56,011 bases of DNA from CAYJEO01 sp044432805 (GTDB taxonomy: Bacteria > Bacillota_I > Bacilli_A > RF39 > UBA660): the NCBI GenBank assembly GCA_044432805.1, contig JAWXUI010000004.1, positions 1 through 56,011 on the forward strand, read 5' to 3'. Of this stretch, positions 42,514 to 50,002 are shown piece after piece. Numbering within the stretch: position 1 is the stretch's first letter; every line of letters begins with the position of its first letter. The translations under genes were made by a program, and so were the position numbers. The notes below the pieces were generated by a model. The model was not told the origin of the DNA. It worked only from the letters and a program-made list of their open reading frames with translations, and did no database searches.

Positions 42514-43047
42514 ATGAATAAAGAATGGTATGTAGTAAACACTTACTCAGGACATGAAAATAAAGTAAAAGAAAAATTAGAAATGCGTGCTAATTCTATG
42601 GGAATGGAAGATTTTATTCATAGAATAGTTGTTCCAGAACAAGAAGAAGTAGAAATAAAAGAAGGAAAAGAAGTAAAAAAAGTAAAAAAAATGTTTCCTG
42701 GTTATATTCTAGTTGAAATGGTAATGAATGATGATGCATGGTTTATTGTAAGAAATACTCCGGGTGTTACAGGATTTATCGGTTCATCTGGTAAAGGAGC
42801 AAAACCATTTCCATTAACTCCAATGGAAGTAGACAAAATATTAGGAACTATGGGTATATCTAGATTACAATTAGGAAATGAATTAGAAATAGATTCAACT
42901 GTTAAAGTAATCAATGGACCATTTACAAATATGTTTGGTAAAGTAAGAAATGTTTTGTCAGAAGAATCAAAAGTAGAAGTAGCGTTAGATTTATTTGGAC
43001 AAGAAACTATTGTTGAATTAGGGCTTACTGAAATAGAAAAAGCATAA
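42514..43047 (+). CDS. nusG: Transcription termination/antitermination factor NusG
   Basis: A 177-aa factor that binds RNA polymerase and affects pausing and coupling to ribosomes. WYVVNTYSGHENKVKEKLE opens the NGN domain, PGYILVEM and TPGVTGFIG are conserved inside it, and a KOW domain follows (VKVINGPFTNMFGKV). No spacer separates it from secE. A terminator follows directly. Confidence 0.96.
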   Translation: MNKEWYVVNTYSGHENKVKEKLEMRANSMGMEDFIHRIVVPEQEEVEIKEGKEVKKVKKMFPGYILVEMVMNDDAWFIVRNTPGVTGFIGSSGKGAKPFPLTPMEVDKILGTMGISRLQLGNELEIDSTVKVINGPFTNMFGKVRNVLSEESKVEVALDLFGQETIVELGLTEIEKA

Positions 43048-43072
43048 AAATAGATTAATATCTATTTTTTTT
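43047..43072 (+). terminator. Terminator after nusG
   Basis: AAAATAGAT (43047-43055), loop TAAT, ATCTATTTT (43060-43068), T-run. Confidence 0.75.
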
Positions 43073-43092
43073 AATAAAACAAATGAAAATCC

Positions 43093-43122
43093 TTTACAAA
43101 TCAAAGTGTTTTGTGGTATTAT
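43093..43122 (+). promoter_or_regulatory. Promoter of rplK-rplA
   Basis: TTTACA (43093-43098), 18 bases, TATTAT (43117-43122), with TGG before the -10. Confidence 0.75.
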
Positions 43123-43127
43123 TAACT

Positions 43128-43266
43128 CGCTATATTTTATATATGGCATTTTAAGTGGGAGCTTTATATCTTTTAGTTTTGGTATTTAACCAAATGAAAA
43201 GCGGAGAACTAGAAGCATTTGAACCACTCATGAAAAGCGAAAATTAAATATTAGGAGGTGTTTTTC
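43128..43266 (+). promoter_or_regulatory. rplK leader, possible L1 regulatory region
   Basis: A 140-base untranslated leader with GTGGGAGC near 43155 and further paired segments (TTTGGTATTTAACCAAA around 43177). Ribosomal protein L1 is known to repress the L11-L1 operon by binding its mRNA; GTGGGAG recurs in the rplK-rplA gap. A binding structure was not resolved here. Confidence 0.4.
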
Positions 43267-43692
43267 GTGGCAAAAAACGTAACAAGAGAAATTAAATTAC
43301 AAATCCCAGCGGGAAAAGCAACACCAGCTCCACCAGTAGGAACAGTGTTAGGGCCAGCAGGAATTAACTTACAAGAATTTTGTACTAAATATAACGACGC
43401 AACTAAAGACAAAATGGGAGATATTTTACCAGTTGAAATTAAAGTTTATGACGATAGAAGTTTTGACTTTGTAATTAAAACTCCACCAGCATCATTCTTG
43501 TTAAAAAAATATACAAAAATTAAATCAGGTTCAGCTAAAGGATCTAAAGAAGTTGTAGCAACAATTTCAAAAGATGAAATAAAAGAAATCGCTGAAACAA
43601 AATTAGTTGATTTAAACGCATATGATGTAGATGCAGCTATCAAAATTATAGCTGGAACTGCAAAAAATATGGGAATTGAAATCAAAGATTAA
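43267..43692 (+). CDS. rplK: Ribosomal protein L11
   Basis: A 141-aa protein of the 50S stalk base: KLQIPAGKATPAPPVGTVLG, then GINLQEFC in the N domain, FVIKTPPASFLLKK, and a C-terminal rRNA-binding domain. I use the GTG start at 43267 because the product then begins MAKNVTREIKL as in other L11 proteins and AGGAGGT (43252-43258) is correctly spaced; an in-frame GTG at 43258 overlaps that site. Confidence 0.97.
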   Translation: MAKNVTREIKLQIPAGKATPAPPVGTVLGPAGINLQEFCTKYNDATKDKMGDILPVEIKVYDDRSFDFVIKTPPASFLLKKYTKIKSGSAKGSKEVVATISKDEIKEIAETKLVDLNAYDVDAAIKIIAGTAKNMGIEIKD

Positions 43693-43713
43693 AATAGAGA
43701 TTATATTATAATC

Positions 43714-43746
43714 CTAGTGGGAGGATCCGCATCCCTAAATACCACA
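43714..43746 (+). promoter_or_regulatory. Putative L1-binding site before rplA
   Basis: GTGG (43717-43720) pairs with CCAC (43742-43745) and GGAT (43723-43726) with ATCC (43731-43734), leaving an asymmetric internal loop. Two short helices around such a loop is the layout of L1 sites on rRNA and mRNA. It covers the region just before the rplA ribosome binding site. Confidence 0.45.
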
Positions 43747-43761
43747 AGGAGGTTAGGAAAA

Positions 43762-44457
43762 ATGAAAAAAAGCAAAAAATACGTTGAAGCTTCAAAATTA
43801 GTTGAAAAAAACAATTTATATTCTAAAGAAGAAGCAATTAAATTAGTAAAAGAAACATCTACTACTAAATTTGATAGTACAGTTGAACTTGTATTACATT
43901 TAAACTTAGATACAAAAAAAGCTGATCAACAATTAAGAGGAGCTATTGTATTACCAAATGGTACTGGTAAAACTAAAAAAGTTTTAGTTATTGCAAAAGG
44001 TGAACAAGCAAAAGCAGCAACACTAGCTGGTGCAGATTTTGTTGGGGATATCGATATGTTAACTAAAATCGAAAAAGAAAACTGGTTTGGATTCGATACA
44101 ATGGTAGCAACTCCAGACATGATGCCAGCTTTAGGTAAACTTGGTAAAATTTTAGGTCCAAAAGGTCTAATGCCAAATCCAAAAACTGGAACAGTTACAG
44201 TTGATGTAAAAAAAGCAGTTGAAGATGTTAAAAAAGGTAAAGTAGAATACCGTACAGATTCTTATGGAAATGTAGCAGTATCTATTGGTAAAGTATCTTT
44301 TAATGAAGATAAATTATTAGAAAACCTAAACGCTTTCGTATCATTAATTTTAAAAACAAAACCAGCAGTAGTTAAAGGTAAATACGTTAAAAACGTATCA
44401 GTATCTTCTACAATGGGTCCTGGAATTAAAATTGATGCAAATAGCTTTGACAACTAA
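43762..44457 (+). CDS. rplA: Ribosomal protein L1
   Basis: A 231-aa protein of the L1 stalk. FDSTVELVLHLNLDTKKADQ, GTGKTKKVLV, LGKLGKILGPKGLMPNPKTG and a C-terminal SSTMGPGIKID are all conserved. ATG 43762 with AAGGAGG gives the standard start; an in-frame GTG at 43717 falls within the predicted L1-binding structure. It is also the likely autorepressor of this operon. Its last codons contain the -35 of the rplJ promoter. Confidence 0.97.
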   Translation: MKKSKKYVEASKLVEKNNLYSKEEAIKLVKETSTTKFDSTVELVLHLNLDTKKADQQLRGAIVLPNGTGKTKKVLVIAKGEQAKAATLAGADFVGDIDMLTKIEKENWFGFDTMVATPDMMPALGKLGKILGPKGLMPNPKTGTVTVDVKKAVEDVKKGKVEYRTDSYGNVAVSIGKVSFNEDKLLENLNAFVSLILKTKPAVVKGKYVKNVSVSSTMGPGIKIDANSFDN

Positions 44458-44475
44458 TACTTAGTATGTTATAAT
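44447..44475 (+). promoter_or_regulatory. Promoter of rplJ-rplL
   Basis: Consensus TTGACA (44447-44452, across the rplA end), 17 bases, TATAAT (44470-44475). Confidence 0.9.
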
Positions 44476-44481
44476 CTAGGT

Positions 44482-44640
44482 GTTTGAAAAAATCAAATAT
44501 TTACCGTAGACAGTAGGGACTAGTTAGTTTAATAATCCTACCGAGGAACTTTAAAAAGATTTTACTTTTAAAAAGTTTATTCCCTACGGTTTTATCGTAG
44601 GGAATTTTTATTTACGGTATTACACGAAATAAGGAGGTGT
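44482..44640 (+). promoter_or_regulatory. L10 ribosomal protein leader
   Basis: The untranslated leader contains ACCGTAGACAGTAGGGACTA and AATAATCCTACCGAGG, the conserved core of the Firmicutes L10 leader, which binds the L10(L12)4 complex and so adjusts rplJ-rplL expression. A terminator hairpin ends the leader. Confidence 0.9.
44579..44609 (+). terminator. L10 leader attenuator
   Basis: ATTCCCTACG (44579-44588) pairs with CGTAGGGAAT (44596-44605), followed by a T-run. Its CCCTACGG strand can also pair with the CCGTAG of the leader core, allowing switching. Confidence 0.82.
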
Positions 44641-44643
44641 AAT

Positions 44644-45138
44644 ATGGCAAGCAAAAAAATATTGAACGCAAAACAAGACGTAATTAATGAAATTAGCGAA
44701 AAAGTAAAAGGAGCAGCAACAGTTGTATTCTTTGAATATCATAATTTAACAGTTACTGAAATGACAGAACTAAGAAGAAAACTAAGAGAAACTGGTTCTG
44801 AATTAAAAGTATATAAAAATACTTTGACACAAAGAGCTTTAGCGGACTTAAATTTTGATTTAGGAAATGACTTAGTTGGACCAAAAGCAGTAGCATTTGG
44901 AACAGATACAATCTTACCAATCAAAACAGTAAGCGAATTTGCAAAAGCACACCCAGCTTTAGAAATGAAAGTTGGAATCGTTGATGGTGAAATTACTACA
45001 CTTGATACATTAGAAAAATTAGCATCTATCCCTTCAAGAGATACATTGTTAACAATGTTAGCATCTGGACTTATGGGAGTTGTTAAAGATTTATCAATCG
45101 GTTTAGACTTATATGCTAAACAATTAGAAGAAAAATAA
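44644..45138 (+). CDS. rplJ: Ribosomal protein L10
   Basis: A 164-aa stalk protein that anchors L7/L12 dimers. AATVVFFEYHNLTVTEMTEL, LKVYKNTLTQRAL and LVGPKAVAFG are family landmarks, and the C-terminal helix (LIKDLSIGLDLYAKQ type) carries the L12 docking sites. AAGGAGG precedes ATG 44644; rplL follows 19 bases after the stop. Confidence 0.96.
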   Translation: MASKKILNAKQDVINEISEKVKGAATVVFFEYHNLTVTEMTELRRKLRETGSELKVYKNTLTQRALADLNFDLGNDLVGPKAVAFGTDTILPIKTVSEFAKAHPALEMKVGIVDGEITTLDTLEKLASIPSRDTLLTMLASGLMGVVKDLSIGLDLYAKQLEEK

Positions 45139-45157
45139 GAAATAGGAGGAATTTATA

Positions 45158-45520
45158 ATGGCAAAATTTACAAAAGATGAATTTATTAATGGTTTAAAAG
45201 AAATGACTATTCTTGAAGTTAAAGAATTAGTTGACGCAATGAAAGAAGAATTTGGTGTTGATCCAAGTGCAGTAGCAGTAGCAGCAGCACCTGTAGCAGC
45301 TGAAGAAGCAAACACAACAGTAACAGTTACATTAACTGCAGCTGGAGCAAATAAAATTGCTGTAATTAAATTAGTTCGTGAAATCACTGGACTAGGATTA
45401 AAAGAAGCAAAAGACGTTGCAGATAACGGTGGAGCTATCAAAGAAAACATTTCTAAAGAAGACGCTGAAGAATTAAAAGCTAAATTTACTGAAGCTGGAG
45501 CAACAGTAGAAGTTAAATAA
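45158..45520 (+). CDS. rplL: Ribosomal protein L7/L12
   Basis: A 120-aa stalk protein that recruits translation factors. An N-terminal dimerisation helix (EFINGLKEMTILEVKELVDAM, split at its start), an Ala/Val-rich hinge (AVAVAAAPVAAEE) and the C-terminal factor-binding domain (NKIAVIKLVREITGLGLKEA, VADNGGAIKE) are in place. AGGAGG precedes ATG 45158. Confidence 0.97.
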   Translation: MAKFTKDEFINGLKEMTILEVKELVDAMKEEFGVDPSAVAVAAAPVAAEEANTTVTVTLTAAGANKIAVIKLVREITGLGLKEAKDVADNGGAIKENISKEDAEELKAKFTEAGATVEVK

Positions 45521-45528
45521 TTAAAATG

Positions 45529-45552
45529 ACTGTATTTAATACAGTTTTTTTA
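45529..45552 (+). terminator. Terminator after rplL
   Basis: ACTGTATT (45529-45536) pairs with AATACAGT (45538-45545) with the innermost bases unpaired, then a T-run. Confidence 0.75.
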
Positions 45553-45586
45553 TTACAAAATTATGATAAAAAAATCATAAAAATAC

Positions 45587-45615
45587 TTTACATTAATATT
45601 ATTATTTGTTATAAT
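45587..45615 (+). promoter_or_regulatory. Promoter of rsmC-rpoB-rpoC
   Basis: TTTACA (45587-45592), 17 bases, TATAAT (45610-45615). A leader of about 120 bases follows. Confidence 0.75.
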
Positions 45616-45689
45616 CAATTTTGTAGCAATATTTCTTGGAATTAGGAGCTGGTCCTATGGTAATAATTAATTTTTAAAAGAAACATTTT

Positions 45690-45715
45690 AAACCTGTACT
45701 TTTTAGTATGGGTTT
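45690..45715 (+). other. Leader hairpin before rsmC
   Basis: AAACCTGTACT (45690-45700) pairs with AGTATGGGTTT (45705-45715) with two G-U pairs and loop TTTT. It lacks a proper T-run. A second small inverted repeat TAGGA/TCCTA lies upstream (45642-45656). A role in attenuation of rpoB expression is possible but unproved. Confidence 0.4.
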
Positions 45716-45740
45716 TAATCGTCTAAAAAGAAGGTGTATT

Positions 45741-46328
45741 ATGAGCTATTATTTTTCAAATGATGAAAACCTAAAAAGCGAAGAAAAACAATACGATACT
45801 ATGATTAATGGTATTAAATTTTCTTTCATAACAGACAATGGAGTTTTTTCTAAAAATAAATTAGACTTTGGGACAAGATCCTTGTTAGAAAATATTGATG
45901 ATATAAAAGGAGACGTCCTTGATATCGGATGTGGATATGGTCCTATAGGAATCTATATTGCTAAAAAATTCAATCTAATACCAGACATGATTGATATTAA
46001 TAAAAGAGGGCTTAAACTTGCAAAAAAAAATGCCGAACTTAATAAAGTTGAGGTAAATATTTTTGAAAGTGATATTTATGAAGCTGTTAAAAAAAGATAC
46101 GACTTTATAATCAGCAACCCACCAATTAGGGTAGGAAAAAGGGTGTTATATCAATTATTATTTGAAGCGAAAAACCATTTAAAAGAAAATGGACAGCTAA
46201 TAATAGTAATTAACAAAGACCAAGGAGCTAAATCATTAATTAAAGATTTAGAAAAAGACTACAAAATTGCTAGCATAAACAAAAACAAAGGATTTTTTGT
46301 TATATGCGCCGTAAATAATTTTCAATAA
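45741..46328 (+). CDS. RsmC-like 16S rRNA methyltransferase (YbxB)
   Basis: A 195-aa class I methyltransferase: motif I VLDIGCGYGPIGIYIA, an Asp in MIDINKRGLKLAKKN, and FIISNPPIRVGK, the NPP motif of N2-guanine methyltransferases such as RsmC. Position between rplL and rpoB equals that of B. subtilis ybxB. I use ATG 45741 with AGAAGGTG; an earlier in-frame ATG at 45708 lies within the leader hairpin. Confidence 0.88.
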   Translation: MSYYFSNDENLKSEEKQYDTMINGIKFSFITDNGVFSKNKLDFGTRSLLENIDDIKGDVLDIGCGYGPIGIYIAKKFNLIPDMIDINKRGLKLAKKNAELNKVEVNIFESDIYEAVKKRYDFIISNPPIRVGKRVLYQLLFEAKNHLKENGQLIIVINKDQGAKSLIKDLEKDYKIASINKNKGFFVICAVNNFQ

Positions 46329-46348
46329 AATTGATAATTATTAATCTA

Positions 46349-46375
46349 ACTTATTTTAAAAATGCCAAAATAAGT
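46349..46375 (+). other. Intercistronic hairpin before rpoB
   Basis: ACTTATTTT (46349-46357) pairs with AAAATAAGT (46367-46375), 9-base loop, no T-run. It lies between rsmC and rpoB; it could be an RNA-processing site (RNase III or Y) but not a terminator. Confidence 0.4.
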
Positions 46376-46405
46376 ATAAGTAAAATAGTGTACAGGGGTG
46401 AATGA

Positions 46406-49400
46406 ATGGCTTATAAAGAAATAAAATATGGTGATCACCGTAATCGTAGAAGTTATGCAAAATCGGATAACGCAATTGAATTATCTAACCTTTTAGAAGT
46501 TCAAAAAAAATCTTATGATTGGTTTATAACAGAAGGTATGAAAGATGTTTTAACTGATATTTTTCCAGTAGAAAGCTTTACAGGGAATTTAACATTAGAA
46601 TTCGGAGAATACTTCTTTGATCAACCAAGATACTCAATTAAAGAGTGTAAAGAAAGAGACTCTACTTTTGCATCTCCAATTAAAGTAGCCGCAAGATTAT
46701 TTAATGGGGAAACAGGAGAAGTAAAAGAACAAGAAATTTATTTAGGTGACATGCCTATAATGACAGACTCAGGAACATTTGTAATAAATGGTGCTGAACG
46801 TGTAATCGTATCGCAATTAGTGCGTTCTCCTTCTGCTTATTATGCAAGAGAAAACGATAAAAACGGAAGAAAAGTTGTAACAGCGCAAATAATTCCAACA
46901 AGAGGAACATGGTTAGAATATGAAACTGACGCAAGAGATGTAATATATGTAAGAATTGATAGAACTCGTAAAGTTCCAATTACTACATTACTTCGTGCCA
47001 TTGGATTATCAAACGATGAAGATATCGTTGAATTATTTGGAGAAAGTTTAAACTTATCTAAAACAATAGAAAAAGATGTTAATAAAAATACAGATGAAGC
47101 ATTAATTGATATTCACTCTAAATTAAGACCAGGTGAACCTTCAACTTTAGATAGTGCTAAAAACCAATTGATTTCTAGATTTTTTGACGCATTTAAATAT
47201 GACTTAGCAAGAGTAGGACGTTATAAATATAATAAAAAATTAAATGTAGCGGACCGTTTACTAAACTCTAAAATAGCTGAAGATATAATTTTAAATGACA
47301 AAATTATAGTTGAAAAAGGTAATACAGTAACAAAAGAAAATATTGAAGCAGTAAAAGAAGCGTTAGCAGCTGGATTTGGTGTTAAAGAAGTTTTAATTAA
47401 TGAAGATTTAGATACTTATAATAAAGTACAAATTGTTAAAATATACTCAAATATTGATCCTGAAAAAGTTATTAATGTAATTGGTAATGATCAAAGTATA
47501 GAAGAAAAAAGATTAACTATTTCTGATATATATGCATCAGTATCATATTATTTAAACTTAATTGAAAATGTTGGTAATGTTGATGAAATAGACCACTTAT
47601 CAAACCGTCGTGTTCGTCAAGTTGGTGAATTATTACAAAACCAATTTAGAATTGGTATTAGCAGAATTGAACGTGTTATTAGAGATAGAATGAGTACTCA
47701 AGAAATAACTGAAGTAACTCCAAAAACTCTAATAAATATCAGACCATTAACAGCAGCTATTAAAGAATTCTTTGGTAGTAGCCAATTATCACAATTCATG
47801 GATCAAACTAACCCAATCGCCGAACTTGCTCATAAAAGAAGATTATCAAGTTTAGGTTCTGGTGGATTATCAAGAGACAGAGCTGGTATGGAAGTACGTG
47901 ACGTTAACGCATCACACTATGGAAGACTTTGCCCAATCGAATCTCCAGAAGGACAAAATATCGGACTTATCACTTCTTTAGCATCTTATGCAAGAGTAAA
48001 TGAATATGGATTTATTATGACTCCATATAGAAAAGTTAACGATACAAAATTATCAGAAGAAATTATTTATATGACTGCTGATGAAGAATTAGATTATTAC
48101 ATTTCACAAGCAACAGTAAATTTAACTGAAGATGAATGTATAAAAGACGAACGTGTTCCTGTTAGATATCGTGGAGAAACTATTCTTGTAAATAAAGAAC
48201 AAGTTGACTTTATTGATGTATCAGCGCAACAAGTTGTATCTATTACAACATCAGGAATTCCATTCCTAGAACACGATGATGGAAAAAGAGCATTGATGGG
48301 TGCCAACATGCAACGTCAAGCAATACCTTTATTAAAAGCAGAAGCACCATTAGTAGGTACTGGTATCGAAGCAATTGCTGCAAGAGACTCAGGAGCTGTA
48401 ATTATGGCCAAAGCTGATGGAATTGTTGACTATGTTGACTCTAAAAAAATAATTATAAAAACTAAAGGTGGAAAAGATGTATATCATTTAAATTCATTTG
48501 AAAGATCAAATGCCGGAACATGTTATCATCAACGACCAATCGTAAAAGTAAATGATAAAATAGCTAGAGGTGTAGTTATTGCTGATGGACCATCAACTGA
48601 ATTAGGTGAAATGGCATTAGGAAGAAACGTAACTGTAGCATTCATGAACTATAATGGATATAATTATGAAGATGCCATCATTTTAAATGAAACTTTAGTA
48701 AGAGATGATGTTTATACATCAATTCATATAGAAGATTATCAAATAGAATGTCGTGACACTAAATTAGGACCAGAAGAATTTACAAGAGATATCCCAAATG
48801 TGGGAGAAGAAGCTCGTAAAAACTTAGATGAAAACGGAATCGTTAGAATCGGTACTGAAGTTGGAGACGACGATATATTAGTAGGGAAAGTAACACCTAA
48901 AGGTATGGCTGAACTTACTAGTGAAGAAAAATTATTACACGCTATCTTTGGTGAAAAAACTAGAGAAGTAAGAGATACTTCATTACGTGTATCACACGGT
49001 GGAGGCGGAATCGTTCACGATGTTAAAATATTTACAAAAGAAAATTGTGACGAATTAAGCGCCGGTGTATCTATGAGAGTAAGAGTTTATATAGCTCAAA
49101 AACGTAAAATTACTGTTGGAGATAAAATGGCTGGACGTCATGGTAATAAAGGTGTTATTTCATTAGTATTACCAAGTGAAGATATGCCTTACATGGCTGA
49201 TGGTAGACAAGTAGATATATTATTAAATCCACTTGGAGTTCCATCGCGTATGAATATTGGACAAATATTAGAAATGCATTTAGGTGCAGCAGCAAAAGAA
49301 TTAAACATACATGTAGCTACTCCAGTATTTAGTGGTGCTAATAGAACTGAAATCATTGATGCATTAAAAGAAGCAAACTTAGATGAAGATGGAAAAACTG

Positions 49401-50002
49401 TTCTTTATGATGGAAGAACTGGTGAACCATTTGAAAATAGAATATCTGTTGGTGTAATGTATATGATTAAACTGCATCACATGGTTGATGACAAATTACA
49501 TGCACGTGCAACTGGACCTTATAGTTTAGTAACACAACAACCACTAGGTGGTAAAGCTCAATTTGGTGGACAAAGATTTGGAGAAATGGAAGTTTGGGCA
49601 CTTTATGCTTATGGAGCTGCGCATATTTTACAAGAAATGATGACTATTAAGTCAGATGACGTTGTAGGACGTGTAAAAGTATATGAAGCATTAGTAAAAG
49701 GTGAACCAATACCAACATCTGGAATCCCAGAATCATTTAGAGTATTAGTAAAAGAATTCCAAGCATTAGGATTAGATATTACAGTACTAGATGGTGAAGG
49801 TAATTATCAAGAACTAAAAGACTTAGAAGAAGAAGAAAAAGATTTTGTAATTGGTGATTTACCTCCGGTTGAACCACCATTAGAAAAAGCAATTGAAAAA
49901 GAAATAGAACAAGAAATAGAAGAAATTGTTGAAAGTGAATCTGAAGAATTAGAAGATTTAGAGCCAACAGAAGAAGAACTTATGAAAGGGGATGAATTTT
50001 AA
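46406..50002 (+). CDS. rpoB: RNA polymerase beta subunit
   Basis: The 1198-aa beta subunit. The rifampicin pocket reads FGSSQLSQFMDQTNPIAELA then HKRRLSSLGSGGLSRDRAG, with the usual Asp, His and Ser at the three main resistance positions, so no classical resistance change is seen. ESPEGQNIGLI, GDKMAGRHGNKGVIS, MNIGQILEMHLG and QPLGGKAQFGGQRFGEMEVW are intact. The C-terminus carries an acidic tail rich in Glu. RBS AGGGGTG precedes ATG 46406. The stop overlaps the rpoC start by one base (TAATG). Confidence 0.98.
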   Translation: MAYKEIKYGDHRNRRSYAKSDNAIELSNLLEVQKKSYDWFITEGMKDVLTDIFPVESFTGNLTLEFGEYFFDQPRYSIKECKERDSTFASPIKVAARLFNGETGEVKEQEIYLGDMPIMTDSGTFVINGAERVIVSQLVRSPSAYYARENDKNGRKVVTAQIIPTRGTWLEYETDARDVIYVRIDRTRKVPITTLLRAIGLSNDEDIVELFGESLNLSKTIEKDVNKNTDEALIDIHSKLRPGEPSTLDSAKNQLISRFFDAFKYDLARVGRYKYNKKLNVADRLLNSKIAEDIILNDKIIVEKGNTVTKENIEAVKEALAAGFGVKEVLINEDLDTYNKVQIVKIYSNIDPEKVINVIGNDQSIEEKRLTISDIYASVSYYLNLIENVGNVDEIDHLSNRRVRQVGELLQNQFRIGISRIERVIRDRMSTQEITEVTPKTLINIRPLTAAIKEFFGSSQLSQFMDQTNPIAELAHKRRLSSLGSGGLSRDRAGMEVRDVNASHYGRLCPIESPEGQNIGLITSLASYARVNEYGFIMTPYRKVNDTKLSEEIIYMTADEELDYYISQATVNLTEDECIKDERVPVRYRGETILVNKEQVDFIDVSAQQVVSITTSGIPFLEHDDGKRALMGANMQRQAIPLLKAEAPLVGTGIEAIAARDSGAVIMAKADGIVDYVDSKKIIIKTKGGKDVYHLNSFERSNAGTCYHQRPIVKVNDKIARGVVIADGPSTELGEMALGRNVTVAFMNYNGYNYEDAIILNETLVRDDVYTSIHIEDYQIECRDTKLGPEEFTRDIPNVGEEARKNLDENGIVRIGTEVGDDDILVGKVTPKGMAELTSEEKLLHAIFGEKTREVRDTSLRVSHGGGGIVHDVKIFTKENCDELSAGVSMRVRVYIAQKRKITVGDKMAGRHGNKGVISLVLPSEDMPYMADGRQVDILLNPLGVPSRMNIGQILEMHLGAAAKELNIHVATPVFSGANRTEIIDALKEANLDEDGKTVLYDGRTGEPFENRISVGVMYMIKLHHMVDDKLHARATGPYSLVTQQPLGGKAQFGGQRFGEMEVWALYAYGAAHILQEMMTIKSDDVVGRVKVYEALVKGEPIPTSGIPESFRVLVKEFQALGLDITVLDGEGNYQELKDLEEEEKDFVIGDLPPVEPPLEKAIEKEIEQEIEEIVESESEELEDLEPTEEELMKGDEF

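Noticed and set aside
42054..42546. Long hydrophobic open frames on the minus strand opposite secE
   Set aside because: They are the reverse complement of the Lys-rich AAA/GAA repeats of secE, giving Phe/Leu runs, without ribosome binding sites.
46406..50002. Possible intrinsic rifampicin resistance, because the pocket reads LGSGG instead of LGPGG
   Set aside because: The three main resistance positions (Asp in MDQ, His in HKRR, Ser in LSSLG) are the sensitive residues; a Ser for Pro nearby is not sufficient evidence.
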